Positions 25,963 through 40,900 of a DNA stretch of 64,000 bases are shown here, in pieces; position 1 is the first letter of the stretch; each line of letters starts with the position of its first letter. The position numbers were made by a program, and so were the translations under genes. Source of the DNA: Rhizobiaceae bacterium (GTDB taxonomy: Bacteria > Pseudomonadota > Alphaproteobacteria > Rhizobiales > Rhizobiaceae); the NCBI GenBank assembly GCA_028281105.1, contig JANQKQ010000032.1, positions 62,001 to 126,000 on the forward strand. Direction: 5' to 3'. The notes below the pieces were generated by a model. The model did not search any database. It had not been told where the DNA came from and was given only the letters and a program-made list of their open reading frames with translations.

Positions 25963-28900
25963 ATGACCATCAATGTTCGGCTGCGCGAGCAGCGTATCAG
26001 TGGCCTTTTGGCCACAGCGTCGATTAGTGCGATATTGGCGGGGACCCAGGCGGTCGCCAATCCCAACAATCCGACGGTGGTCGTCGGCGACGTCAATGTG
26101 GGCGGGCTCGGCACCTCCCAGGTGATCGTCGACAACGGTTCGATGCGCTCGATCGTCGACTGGGAAGACTTCTCGATCGGCGCCGGCGAATCGACCGTCA
26201 TCAACCAGATCTCCAACGAAGCGGCGATCCTGAACCGCGTCACCGGCAGCAACATGTCGGAGATCTACGGCTCGCTGACCTCGAACGGCGAAGTCTACCT
26301 GATCAACCAGAACGGCATCGTCATCGGTGCCTCGGGCATCATCGAGACCAACGGCTTCGTTGCATCCACTCTCGATCTGTCCAACGAAGACTTCCTGGGC
26401 GCCGGCGACATGCTGTTCAGCCAGGGCATCGACACCGGCAGCGGCATCACCGTACACGGCAAGATCCGCTCGATTTCCGGCGGCGACATTTTCCTGCTGT
26501 CGCGCGAGATCGACATCTCCGCTTCCGCGCAGATCGACGCCAACGGCGGCTATGTGGGCCTGGGCGCGGGCGAAGAGATTCTGCTGCGGCCGACCGACAC
26601 CGGCGACGGGCGCATCTCGATTCGCGCCGGCAAGGGCCGCATCAACAATGCCGGCGACGTGGCCGGCGCCGCTGCCGAGCTGAAAGCGGCCGGCGGCAAC
26701 GAATACGCGCTCGCCATCAACAATACCGGCGTGGTCCGCGCCACCGGTGTGTCGCGAAGCGGCGGCCGGGTGATGCTGACCGGCGGCGGCAAGGTGCGCA
26801 ACACCGGCCGCGTGCGCGCCACCCGCAAGGTGGTCGTGCGCTCCAAGGTCAAGGTCGAGAACAAGGGCGAAGTGCGCGCGGTCAACGGCGACAAGGGCGG
26901 CGAGATCGTCTTCGAGGCGCCGGAAATCGTCATCGAGACCGGCTCGGTCCTCGACGTCTCCGCCGCGCTGGGCGGCGGCCGCATGTATGTGGGCGGCGGC
27001 TTCCAGGGCTCGCAAACGAACCGCGCGGGCGAGGCGATCGACATTTCCGAAAACGCCCGGTCCGTGGTCGTCGAGTCGGGCGCGCTGCTCGATGCCTCGG
27101 CGACCCAGTCGGGCGACGGCGGCGAGGTCATCGTGTGGGCCGACGGCTCCACCACGTTCGCCGGTGACGTCAAGGCGACGGCGGCCGACGGCGTGGGCGG
27201 CTTCGCCGAGATTTCCGGCAAGCAGGTGCTCAACCTGGCCGGCTTTGGCGCCGATCTTGCCGGTTCCAAGGGTGCAGGCGAGCTGTTGCTCGATCCCGAC
27301 GACATCACCGTTTCCGCCGCCACGGCGACCGGCACCAACATTATCCTTGACAGCGATATCGAAACGTTACTCGAGGCGGGTACGAGCGTAACCATCTCGA
27401 CCGGTGCGCCTGGGGCGGGCGACAATTCCAGTAGCGCGACGACGACAAATCCGGTCGGAACCGTCGCCGGCTATGCCGATGACGCCGATGGTACCGATGA
27501 GCCGGGGAACGTCACCTTCGAGGCGGGCGTGCGCATCACCTGGGTGGACAACGGGACCGCCATCGGCGGCACTGGCGCCGATCAGGACGCCCTGTTCACC
27601 GTTCACGCGGCGGGCGACATCGTGGCCGCGACCAACGTCCAGATCCAGCATTCGGAGCGTTCCGACACAGATTTCATCGACGGTGACGGCGGGATTCGCT
27701 TCCTGGCCGGCGGTGACATCCTGCTCGGCCATCCCAGCACCACCGCGCAAAGTGAGCACGTGGCGATCGGCTCGGAATTCGGCCAGAACACGTTTGTCGC
27801 CGGCGACGACGGCTCGGGCGGCGGCACGGCATTCGACGGCACGCCGGACAGCGCCAACGGCGATGTCGTACTGCTCGGCGGCAACAAGGCCTTCAACTTC
27901 GTCCAGCTCGGCTACAAGGTGTTCACGCTACGTGCCTCCGGCAGCGGTCGCGACCTTGCCAGCGCCGGGGTCCGCGCCGCTAACGGAGCGATCAACGTCA
28001 GTGCCGGCGGTCATGTGGTCCTGACAAGCGGCACGGGCGGTGCTTCGTTCGTCCAGATCGGTCATGGTGGTCTGCGGGCGGCTGGCCAGACGTTGAGCGG
28101 CACCAAGCTCGCCACGCTCGATACCATCAACATCGTGGCTGAAATCGCTGGCGATATCAACGTCCAGGCGGGCGTGGTCGCCCCTGGCGGCAATGTGGAC
28201 TTGAATTCGAGCACCGTCCATGGCCCGAGCGCCACAAACTCCAACCTGTTCGATCACGCCAAGATCGGTCACGGCGCGGTGTTGTCCGACACCAACGGCG
28301 GCAACTTGGTTCAGGGGGACATCTCCGGCGATATCACGGTCTCGGCCTTGAACTCCGACGTCAGGCTGAACACCAACTTCGCCCCTTCCAGCGCCGACGG
28401 CGATGACAAGCTGCGCGCGCAGATCGGCCATGGCAGCACGTTCAAGTTCAGGGGCTCCGGCATAGGCGGTGCCGAGATCAGCCAGGGCCGCATTTCCGGC
28501 GACATCGCGGTGACGGCCAGCACGCTGGTGGAGCTCGGCACGACGGCGGCGACGGCGACCGGCGACGACCGGTTCTGGATCATCTCGCAGATCGGCCATG
28601 GCGCCTTTGCGGAGCTGGAGTATGACGGCACCGCGGTAAGTGGCGACGCTGATTTCCGTGTGGCTTATGGTTCGATCGCCAATTTCGAAGGCATTAGCGG
28701 CGACGACACCGACGGCCACGGCACCGACATCACGGTCAGGGCCGGCACGGTCAAGCTGACCGCCATCGACACCTCGCGCAATTCGTCCGGCGCGACTGGC
28801 GACGTCGCCGACAACATGATCCGCAACCAGATCGGCCACGGCGCGTTCACGCGCTATGCCAGCGGCGAGGTCAACGCGGTGGCCTCGCAGGACGAAACCG

Positions 28901-31900
28901 TCCTCAACGACCAGACGGTGCTGCCGACCAACCAGAGCACCGGCGGCACCTATCAGGAAGAGGTAGCGTTCATCAACCAGAGCGTCACCATTCCTACCAT
29001 CAACGATCTGGCCACGTTCCCTACGACTACCCTGACCGCCGCTGAGCAGGCCGCGCTCGTACTGTATTTGGTCGCCAACCCCAACGCGACCGACGTGACG
29101 GGCACCGTTGCGGCCCGCACGGTGACGGGTGTCGACTATACCGAAGTCGTCACCCAGTCCGCGACCACCGTGAATCTGAACACGCTGGTGGGCAACCAGA
29201 CCGGGGACGCGCAGGTCCGGGTCGAGGATCTGGCGCTGGTGGACACGTCGGGCTGGACCGCCGCCCAGCAGGCGGCCCTGGCCGCGTTCATCGCCGGGGC
29301 GGCGACGCAGACCATCAACACGCCGGCCACCACGGCCGCCGCCGCCAATCTGAGCGGCAACAAGCTCGACGTCACCATTCACGAAGGCGACATCGCCGGC
29401 AATATCGCCATCTACGACACCTCGAAAACCGACAATTCCGGCGTCGTGCTCGAGGCACGGGTCACGGCGGGCCAGAACGCGATCACTCACGACGTGATGT
29501 TGAACCGCATCGGCCACGGCACGGCCAGCTACATCCAGGCCCATGATGGCGCCAATCTGGCCGGCGGCGGCACAAGCAATCATGCCGGCACAATGACCAT
29601 CAACCAGGCGAACATCCTGGGCGCCAACATCATAGTCGACACCTCTTCGCAGGGCACGCCCGCGACCGCGGACGACGCTACCGAGTCCGACAATCAGGAC
29701 ATCTCGGTGATCGCCAAGGTCAACGCCGGCCTGGCCAAGGCCGAGGGCAACACGGCCGTCTCCAACATCGGCCATGGCGGCGAGATCGCGGTATCCACCG
29801 GTGACGGCGGCGACGCGGCGGCCGGCAACAACGCCTCGGGCAATGGCGGCGACATCGCCATCCAGCGCGGCACCATCTGGGACGGGCTGGAGCACTATAA
29901 CGGCAGTGCGCAGACCGACGCCGGCTACTACTTCTACGGCGGCAGCGTCGACGTCACGGTTCGCTCCAGCGACCAGGTATTCTTCACTAACGAGACCACG
30001 GCAGCGCTTTCCAAGGTCGAGGCCAACGTTACGCTGACCCAGGCCGGCCACGGCTCGATCTTCGATCTGCTGACCGGCAACGGTGGCACGACGGCCGCAG
30101 GCGGCTCCGGCGGACGCGGCGGCGACATCATGGTCACCTGGGACAATGATGAGGGCCGCGATTACGGCCATGGCACCGTCGCCTCCGACGATACCGCTCG
30201 CGGCATCATGGGCGACATCGCCGTCTTCGCCAACCATGACGGCACGCTGACCGGCACCGGCAACACCACCGGCTACGCGCTCGACATGACTGCGCTCGAT
30301 TCGGCTGCGCTGTCGAAGGCCGACCACAACACCAATGTGGCCCAGATCGGCCAGGGCGACTTCTTCGAACTGATCACCGGCGACGGCAACAATGGCGGCA
30401 ATCTTAATGGCGCCACCGGCCAGACCAATGGCGGGCGCGGCGGCAACATCTCCGTCGCGTTCTCCGACATGAAGATCGAGTCCGATGTCACCGTCGACGT
30501 CCAGGGCGCCATCCGTGGCGAATCGATCGCCAAGAACGCGCTGTCGCGGCAGCAGCGCGGTCTCGTTGAGACCGTGATCGGCCATGGCTCGCGCTCCTTC
30601 GCGGTGGCCGGCGACGGTGGCGCCGGCGGCGCGCCTAGCGCGACGGAACTGGTTGTCGGCTACAATCCGGATACGGCCGGCGGCAGCGTGGACGACGGGT
30701 CCGCCCAGGCGACCCTGCGCGGCACCGATGGCGAGATTCTTCGCGGCGGCGCGGTCGGCGGCGACGGCGGCGACATCACCATCGCCTACGGCGACATCAC
30801 CGACCGGTACCGCTACGACGTCGGCGCAACGGGCGCGTATTACCACGACGGCCTGTACGAACTGCGCGCGCAGATCGCCAACGCGTCGACCACCGACAAC
30901 ATCACCATCTCCGGCGACTCCGATTCCGACATCGTGGTCTACGCCACCCACAACGAATCGATGACGGCGGCCGCCGACAAGGCGCGCAGCGTCTATCTGC
31001 ATTCGCAGATCACCCACGCCCTTTCCGAAGGTCCGGGCACCGAGGTCAACGCCCAGATCGGCCACAATCCGCGCATCCAGGCCCAGGGCGGTCTGGCCGG
31101 CGCCGGCGGCAGTGCCGGCAATGAGCAGGTCAGGTTCGACGCGCTGCAGCCCGACTTCTCCGGCGGCAACGGCGGCGATGTGACCATCTCCAACGGCGAC
31201 ATCATCGGCGATACGACGATCGAGGCCGAGCGCCAGGTCGAGACGTTCGCGCAGGCCGGCCACGGCAAGGAATCCATCGTCACCGCGCTCATCGGCCACA
31301 ACACCCAGCTCATCGCGATCACGCGCGCGGGCGGCGCCGGCGGCGACCTATTCACCGGCCTGGGCCATACCGACAACAATATCCAGGAATACTGGGAGAC
31401 CGCCAATCCGGCGGCGAACGGCTATCTTGACGATTCGCCCTCCGGCGAGATTTACACGATCTCGATCGACGACAATGGCGACGGTGACACCGCCGACGCC
31501 GGCGAGACGCAGAACATCAACATAAATGCGGTGTTCAACGCCATTCCCACCCTGACCGCCGCATCGACGATCGCCGATCTCGACGGCGCCGATTTGAGCG
31601 GCCTTACCGAACATCAGTTGACGGCCCTGGAGCAGTTCGTCCAAGAGCGCTTCAACCACGCGAGCAACGCGCCGGCGACGCCGACCGCGCCGCTGTTCAC
31701 CCTGGTGCTGCAAGACCTCAACAAGGACGACCAGCACTCGCTGGGCGATGACGGCTCGCTGGGCACCAATCCGGACCGGCCGGCCGACGCCGATGGCTAT
31801 CACGACGACGGCATCGGCATCGTCTCCGACGGCAACGACGCGGTCGACACCGACAAGGAAGTGCAGACGGCGACCTACAAGCTGCTGTTCGGCTCCAACA

Positions 31901-34900
31901 CCGGCAGCACCGCCGGCGCCGGCATCGATAACGACAACATCGGCGACGGCGTCGACAAGAACCTCGCGGAATCGGCGACCGAATTCTACAAGGCCGGCAT
32001 CAACCCGACCAATACGAATGTCGGCGACAACACCACGGTATCGGGCTACACCTCGGCCAGCGGCGTGGAAAACGCCGCCATGGTCTACGACAAGGACGGC
32101 AATCCGCAGTTCATCCTGGTCGTGGACGCGGGCGACGGCAACAGACGCTTCTATGCGGCCAACACCGTGGGCAACCGCGCGATCATCGCCGCCAACGCCA
32201 ACTACCTCATCTTCTTGACCCAGGGCGCCGGCGCGGTGTTCGACTCCAACGTCGAGAATACAGGCGGCACTCCGCCAAGCCAGTTCACCTTCGATGACAG
32301 CTATGCCTACGAGGCCGACGGCGTCACGTTGAAGGGCGCCGTGGCGCTGAACGCGATCGACCTGACCGTTGCCGACAAGATCAACCGCTCCTGGGTCTAT
32401 CAAGGTTCCGACGTCACCGGCGGCACGTATGATGGCGTACAGGACGCCGCCGCCGACGGCCTGTTCACCTATGTCGACCTCAATCTCGACGGGTCGATGG
32501 ACCTGGTCGACTTCGACGCGGACGGTAAGTTCGATATCGTCGACATCGACCAGAACGGCGTCTACGACCGCATCGACGGGCGTATGGACAACACCGGCTC
32601 CGACGCCAACGGCAACGCCAACCTCATCGACTACACCAACACCACCGGCATCGATTACAACGCGAATAAACGCGAGGGCGGCTGGTCGGTCGCCGATCTG
32701 TCCCACGCGGACGGCGGGCGCGGCGGCAACGCGACGGCCCATGTCGGTTACACCCAGGGCGACATCAACGTCTTCACCGGCAACGTGAACTTCGCCCAGA
32801 ACGAAGCGTTCGGTAACGGGCCGAATGCGAACAACACCGGCGGGGGCGCCACGGTCCGGGCCACCGCTACCACCGTCACCGATTCCCTGGTCGTGCGCAC
32901 CGATGTGCAGGACAATATCGTCGCCACCGGCGGCAAAGAGGACACGGTGATCGCGCGCATCGGCCACGGCGCCTATCAATATGCCGACACCGGCGGCGAA
33001 TATGACGACAACAAGGTCGGCCGCACGGTGTTCTTCACCGGCACCGACACCCACGGCGCGGCCGCCGGCGGCAATGCCGGCAAGAACGCGCTCAACGCCA
33101 GCGGCGGCGACGGCGGCGACGGCCGCTCCGAGCTGGGCGACGACCGGGTGATCAAGCTGGCGACCAACACCGGCGGCACCAACGTCACCGAGATCGATCA
33201 TCTGGTGGGTGACATCAACGTCAACACCCGCATGAGCCATACCGACAACACCATCCGGTGGGATGCGGGGGCCGATGGCGGCAATGGCGACTGGGTTTCC
33301 AACGGCGGCTATGCCTTCGTGGTCGATCCCCAGGGCAACGGCATCTCCAACATCACCGGCGCCAGCGCGGGCGAAGACGGCTCGCGCGACGAAAAAGCGC
33401 GCAACGAATCGTCGGCCAACCGCGTGGTGGTTTCCTCCAAGGTCGACAACGCCAGCGGCGAGAACATCGGCATCGCCCAGATCGGCCATGGCGCCATCTC
33501 GATTGTCGATGCGACCGAAGCCAAGGGCGGCACCGGCGAATCCGGCAACGGCTCGGAAATCCAGGCGCACCAGACCGAGATCGCCAATGGCGGCGCGGGC
33601 GGCGACGCCACCTCGGTCGCCCATCACCTGAAAGGCGACCTGGTCGTCTATGCGGGCCGCGCGCCCGATCCGAAAGCCGAGATCACCTCCATCGACGTGA
33701 TCGCCGAAGAAGGCTCGCGCATCCTGCCCGGCAGCTCCGGCGACGTCGTGGTCGCCCAGATCGGCCATGGCCGCATCGGCTATGCCGGCTCGGGCGCCGG
33801 CGGCGAGAGCGACGACGCGCAGTGGATCGCCAACGGCGGTCGCGGCGGCGACGCGGTATCGATCCAGCGCGAGATTCTCGACACTTCCATCGTGGTCAAC
33901 AGCGCCATTCTGTTCGGCCATGGCATGGATGTATTTGCCAAGGCCTATCAGGGCTCTAACCACATCGTGCGTGCGCAGATCGGCCAGGGCGACATCAACT
34001 TCGCCGAATCCAACGCCGGCGGCAACGGCGCGCAGAGCAGGTCCTCGGTCGCCGAACAGTGGAACCAGCAGGTCAACGGCGGTCGCGGCGGCGACGCGGT
34101 GGCCCAGCAGGCCGGCTACCAGTACGACATCACGGTGGACGTGGGCTCCGCCCCCGACACCACCGACGCCGACAAGGCTTCGCTTCGGGTGATAACCGAC
34201 GCATCCAATATCTTCCTGGGCACCCAGAACCACATCCTCGCCACCATCGGCAGCGGCGGCTACAGCCATGCCGACTCCACGGCGGCGTCGGGCGGCGACG
34301 CGGGCACGCGCTCGGCGCTGGGCGGCATCGGCGTTCAGGGCGATAGCGAGACCCCGTTCAAGACCTTCGCGTCCTACCGCAACGGCGGACGCGGCGGTAA
34401 CGCATCGTCCAACATCGGGCTGGAAGGCACCGGGCGCAGCCTCAGCGGTCGGGTGGTCCAGACGGGTCAGGCCTTTGTCGGCGATGAGTATCTCAAGGAC
34501 GACACGGACGGCGCCGACATCACCGCACGGACCCATGATCGCTCCTATGACAACATTATCTACAACGATATCGAGTATTTGTTCAATTACGCCAACACGT
34601 TGGTCGGAGCCACCACGGGCAATATCTTCATCCTGGGCGGCCAGTACACGATAGCCGGCCTGCTGCAGTCCGACGGAGCGACGGCTCTGACCGCCGCTAA
34701 TATAGCCTTCCTGCGCACGGACAGCCTCGCCACCGATCCCCACGTCTATCTCGGCGGCCTTGACGGCATCAAGGTCGAAGGCCGGAACGGTCCCGGCGAC
34801 AGCCATACCCGCGCGGTCGACACCAACACCGCGCAGATCGGCCATTCCGGCTTCAACCGCGCCGACGCGGTTTCCGGCCAGGGCATCTCCGGCAATCTGG

Positions 34901-37900
34901 CCTTCGGCCGCATCACCGCGACCAACGCCGATGGCGGCGAGGGCATCCGGCGGGTGTTCTCGGCCAACATCCAGGAAGGCAATGGCGGCAATGGCGGCGA
35001 TGCGGTCGCCACCACCGGTTCGGTCGACGGCGACATCGTCGTCACCAACGTCGTGGCCAACGAGGCCAACAATATCGGCGCCACGCTCAACAACTTTGCG
35101 GTTTCCCAGACCGACATCGGTCACGACGGGGACGCCAACATCGTCGTCTACGCCACCGGCGGCACGGTCAGCGCCGACCATCGCGTCGACGCGCGCATCG
35201 GCCACGGCGTGGCTTCCGAGGCCCTGACCAACGCCAATGGCGGCGACGCGGCCCATCCGCCGCATCCCGCGATCAGCTTCATCGCCGCGGTGAGCACGCG
35301 CGGCGGCGGGGCCGGCGACGCCAGCTCGGTCCAGGGCTCGCTGTCGGGCAACGTCTCGGTGGACGCGGAAAACAGCGTCATCCTGGAAGCCAAGAAGAAC
35401 ACGCTTGCCGGCGACGAGGGCTTCTTCGTCGGCATCGGCCACCGCCTGGAGAACGATCTCGAGGCGCTCGGCCAGGGCGGGCTGTCGGGCCTCATGGGCT
35501 CTCCGGCCAACATTAGGCAGGCGACGTTCAAGGACGACGGCGACGACAATCGCGACGACCAGTCCGAGGTCGGCTCCGACAAGGCGGACGAGGAGCAGTA
35601 TCTGCTCGCCACCTACAAGGCGCTGTACGAGGTCAAGCAGCGCATGGACGGCACCTGGGATCCCGATGGCGCCGGCGGCAACGCGGCGGACGCGGCGGTC
35701 AACTACGCGACGGCCTATTCGCGGCTGAGCGAGTATGAGAAATCGCTGGTCCGTCCGGTCCTGGGCGATCCGTCGGCGACGGGCGAGGCAGCGCGGGCGA
35801 TCACCTCCGAGGTCCGTTCCTTCTATGCCAGCCAGCAGAACTATTACGGCGAGCACGCCTATCCGAACTCGCTGATCACCACCTATGACGGCACCGACTA
35901 CAACGGCTCGGAGACCGGCACCCGTGTCGCCTCGGCGGGCAAGACTACCACCGACAACACTTCCATCGACCACCGCTTCGGCGGCCTGTCCAACAATGAG
36001 GGCTACGGCTCCGGCAAGGACATGACCGGCATCGCCGGCAAGAACGGCGTAACCGGCCTGCTCACCCTGATCTTCGGCGCCCGCGACAACGATATCTATA
36101 CCTCGGGCGTGGACGTCGCCGGCGACTGGGACGCCACCAACGGGCCGGTCAACACCACCACGGTCACCGAAACCAACACGGCGGTCGATGAATCGACCTA
36201 TGGCAACATCGCCGCGCCCTCGGCCGACGAACTCGAGACCCTGCGCTTCATCCTGGCCTCGTCCGGCGACGGCGGCTCGGTGGCGTCGGGCCAGGGCACG
36301 TTGGGCGGCAACATCACGGTCAACGCGAATGCGTTTGACACCGACGGCAACGACGGCTCGACCAACAGCCAGGCCAACGCGCGCGGCATCTATATCTCGA
36401 CCGTCGACGCGGCGCTTTCGGGCACCGACCTGATGGCCATCGTCGGCCACGGCTCGGAGCTGATCAAGGCGCGCGGCGGCGATGCCGGCCTCGACCACAA
36501 CGCGATCACCCACACCACCGCGGCGATCGGCGGCGACGGCGGCGACGCCATCATCAGCCAGGGCGCGGCTTCGGGCAACATTGCGCTCAACAGCGACTAT
36601 GTGATCGACATCACCGCCCACAACAACGCGCTCGGCGTCGCCGAGGAAGACACCCGCGTCGGCCATCAGCTCAAGATCGGCTCGATGCTGGAGGCCTTCG
36701 CGACCGGCACCAACGCGGCCGTGGTCGCCGGCATCGGCGGCCAGGACCAGGGACTGAGCTCCGACGGCCGCAACGGCAATGGCGGCGACGTCACCATCAT
36801 CCAGGGCGGCGCGTCGGGTTCGGTCACCTTCTCGGCCACCGCGTCCCTTTCCACCGGCCACGGCATCAACAACAACAAGACCGCGATCCGGATCTTCGCC
36901 AACAACGCCAACGGCCTGTCCGGCGACCATACCGAGGTGCATGTCGGTCACGACCAGCACATCGACTCCGCCCGCGCCGGCGACGCCGGCCGGCATCATT
37001 CGCTGGTCAGCTTCGACTCCAAGATGGGCCTGGTGGGCGTGTTGGAAGGCAAGGGCGGCGACGTCACCGTCACCCAGGGCCAGTTGACCTTCGACGATTT
37101 GGGGGCTTCCGGCACCCAGAGCCTGTCGATCGTCGCACACGATCTCATCGACATCCGCTCGTTCACCGGCCTTACCGGTGTCACCCGTACCCTGATCGGC
37201 CTCGATATGACGGCGGGCAAGGAGTGGCAGCAGGGCGAATTCGACGACTCGGCGACCGGTAACCGCCTGGTCGCCGGCATCGGCGGCGACACCAGGGTCG
37301 AACTGTTCGACGATGTGGACGGCGGCGAGGCCGACGGCGGCCGCGTGACCGTGGTCCAGGGCTCCGCGATCACCAACGGTGTCAGCTACTATCGCGCCGC
37401 CGTTGGCAACATGACGATCCGCTCGACCCACAACAACGTCAACATCCTTTCGGACGAGAGCGGCGGCTCGACCTATGTCGAGATCGGCCACCAGTTGAAG
37501 CTGTCGGCCCAGTCCGGCGATGGCGGCGTCCAGCGAGGCATCACGGCGAAGACGGCCGGCGACGGCGGCGACATCCACGTCACCCGCGGTCAGATCACCG
37601 GCGACATCCTGATCGAAACGCCCGGCACGGGCACGGCGGCCGACGGCAGGCTGACGGTCTTCGGGGAGGATACAGCGTTCGCGTTCATCGGCCATGCGGC
37701 CGAATCCATCCTGGATACGGGCAACAGTGGCTATTCCACGGCCTATTTCACCGCCAACTATGACGGCACGCTCGCCAACGACGCGCCCGAAGGCAGCGCC
37801 ACCGCGGCGGGCCGGAACATTGCTCTGGCGCTGGGCGACATCGCCGGAAGGACCGACGCCGAAATCACCAACGTCGACCGGCGCGACGCCAAGCGGCTGA

Positions 37901-40900
37901 TCGACAACACGGTGGCTGCGCTCGAAATGGCGCTGCAATATACCGACCGGCTGACCCCGGCGCAGGAAGCCAACCTACGCACCGCGCACGCGAAAGCCGT
38001 GGCGGCACGGACCACGTTGGCCAATGCCGGCGCCGGCGCCAACACGGTCGCCCAGGACGTCAAGGCAGCGGCCCTGGCGGCGGCTGCCGCCATCCAGGAA
38101 GCGGGCGAAGGCGTGGCGGGAACGTTCGGCGGCGTGGCCCACACGGTCAATGACGGCCTCGACGGCGTCGGCGGAACAGGCAATGACCTGACCAGCATGT
38201 TCGCGGATCACGCCGACGGCGGCGACATCATCATCGTCGACGACACCGACGCCAACGACCAGGCATCTGTCCTGATCTCCGGCCACGTCACGCTGACCGC
38301 CAACGCGACCGAAGGCTTCCTCGGCGTATTTGGCGATGGCGGTGTCGTCGAGCTGGGCCACCGTCTGGTAGCCAAGAACACCACCGGCACCGGCGGCGGT
38401 GACGGCTCCAACGGCGTCGCCGGCGATGGCGGCTCGATCACGATCGGCGATGTCACGGCCACCCTTATCGGCGATCTGGCCCAGGATGCCGCCCGCAGCG
38501 GCTTCGAGGTGATCGGCGACGTGTTGCTGTCGGGCGACGAACTCAGGTTCGAGGCGGACACCAGCGCAACCGGTGAGGCCCGCGCCGGCCATGACGTGTT
38601 CGTCAAGAACGCCGCCGGCAAGAACGCCATTAACGGTGGCGTGGGCAATGGCGGCGCCATCCTGTCCAGCCTGATGGTGACGGGCAGTGCGGCGGTCACG
38701 ATCAACCACATTACCAGCTCTGAAGGCGCCGAGAATGCCGATTGGGACACCGACGACGGTACCTTCAACCAGCTGGGTCATCAGGTCGACACCCAGAACG
38801 TCTCGGATTCCGATGTCACCGGCGGCGGTACGGCAGATACCAATCGTGGCGGCAAGATTGTCGTGCGCCAAGACACGTCCGGCGCGGTGACGGTGAACCT
38901 GGATCTTGATGGAGACAACGATCCCAATGACATGAACATAGAGACCAGCGATGCCAACAGCCGGTTCCGCCTCGGTCATGAGGTCAACCGTCGCGCCACC
39001 GAGGCCGACATCGCGCGCTCCGGCAATGCGGGCGACGACGGCGCCGACGTTACCTTTTCGCAGACCACCGGCGGCGACATTGTCCTTTCCGAGATCGAGA
39101 ATCTCGAAATCCAGTCCCGCTCCAGCACGGCCGGCGTCTTTATGGGCCACCTGGCGATTGTCTATGCCCAGTCGGGCGAGACCGGCGGCAATGACGACGA
39201 GTTCGGCGGCCTGGTCGACGCCGACCAGGTGATCACCGGGGATCTGACCATTGGTTCGGTCGCCCAGCCGTTCAGAGACTTCGAGCTCGAAAGCAGCAGC
39301 GGCAGCGACGCGATGGTCGGCCATTTCGGCAAGCTCACCGCCAAGTCCGCCGACGACGGCGCGGCGCCGGCGCCGGGCGCCCGCGCCCGCGACGTGGATG
39401 CCGATCAGCGCATCTCCGCGCCGATCACCGCGGTGGCCGGCGACATCGAGCTCGACAGCCTCTCCCCCAGCACCAGCGGGCGCACCCACATCGGCCATGA
39501 GGCGGTTATCGCCGTCGACAGCGACGGCGCGCATGCCCAGGTGCATTCGCGCTCGTTCATCAACCCGGTCGACGCGGCCAATCCGGGCGACGACGACATC
39601 ACCATCATCGTCACCAACACCAACGTGCCGACAGGCAATGATACCGCCACGGACGGCGACGGCGGCGACCTCGAACTCGATAACAATGTCGGCTTCACTC
39701 AGATCGGCCACCGTTCGATCTCGACGGTCAGCCACGATGTGCCGGGCAACACCGCGGCCAGCATTTTCGACACGCTGCAGGCAATCGGCGGCGCCCGCGA
39801 CGGCGCGGCGAGCGATCTCATCGTGCTCAACGCCGACGGCACGGTGGCCGATACGTCCGGTGCCGTCATTTCTCTGGATGTGTTCGACAATACGGTCGTC
39901 GATTCCGATAGCGGCTTTGCCCAGATCGGCCACTACATCAGCGAGGAGCAGGGCGCGCTCAGCACCACCGACGCGGTGGTGGGAACCAGTCAGGTGCGCC
40001 AGGTGGTCGGCTCCGACATCGTCGCCGGCGACGGCACACCGACCAGCACCACCGGCCTCGGGGATAATCTTCATGTCTTCGCCGAGGGTGGCGGCACCTC
40101 ACAGATCGGCCATCGCAGCCCTTCCAGCAACGATTTCCAGGTGACCGGCGGCACGGTGATCACTCCGCAGGTGCTCGACGGCGATATTACGCTGGAAGTC
40201 GGAGTCGATGCTGCCGTGGACGCGCCGAACGGCTCGGCGATCGACGGCGACGATGTGCGTGTGCGGGGCAATGCCACCAGCACCGCCCGTATCGGCCACA
40301 ACCACACCGATGTGGCCGAGGCCTCCGGCAACACGGTGCAGTTCTCCGCCGGCGACATCTGGGTGCGCGCGCGGGCCGACTTCCACGTTGAAAACGACGG
40401 CAATGTCGGCCACGCCCACTACGACCACGCGTCCAAGGCGATCGACCCCAACAATGCGATCGCCGGCGCCGGCACGGACCGCAACCGCATCCGCGGGCTC
40501 ACCACCCTGGGCGCCGGCCAGAACAGCCCGCCCGAGGACTCCGTGGTGCTTGCCGACGTGTTCAAGATCGAAGGTTCGGCCACCGCCCCGGTCTCCATCA
40601 ACTCCGGTTACGGCGGCGTGGGCAATGCGGACGTGGACGGCGAGCTGCGCTTCTTCATGCCCGCGCAGCAGAACCTGACCATCGCCGGCCCGGCGGGCAC
40701 GGTGCTGTTCAACGACTCCGGCGTGGCCGCCACTCCCGATCCGGTGACCGTGCGCACCGCCAATGCCTCCAACGTGTTCTCGGGCACCGGCGGCACCGAC
40801 CACGAACATCCGTTCACGCTGATGTCGACGGTCGCGGTGGGCACCACCGCCGACTATACCGACGCGCTGATCGGCACCGGCAACTTCACTTTCTACTTCG

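Noticed and set aside
25734-26027. 97-codon plus-strand frame overlapping the tpsA start
   Set aside because: Overlaps the signal-peptide region of tpsA in another frame, begins with GTG/TTG-like weak context and has no family features.
31348-37938. A 2,196-codon open frame on the minus strand opposite tpsA (and others of 1,123 and 699 codons)
   Set aside because: They lie wholly antisense to the repetitive, GC-rich tpsA, have Val/Gly/Asp/Ala/Arg-biased composition expected of a shadow frame, and lack any domain or start signal.
28054-40420. CRISPR-like array because of regular repeats
   Set aside because: The repeats are protein-level modules within one open frame; DNA identity is low and spacing irregular.
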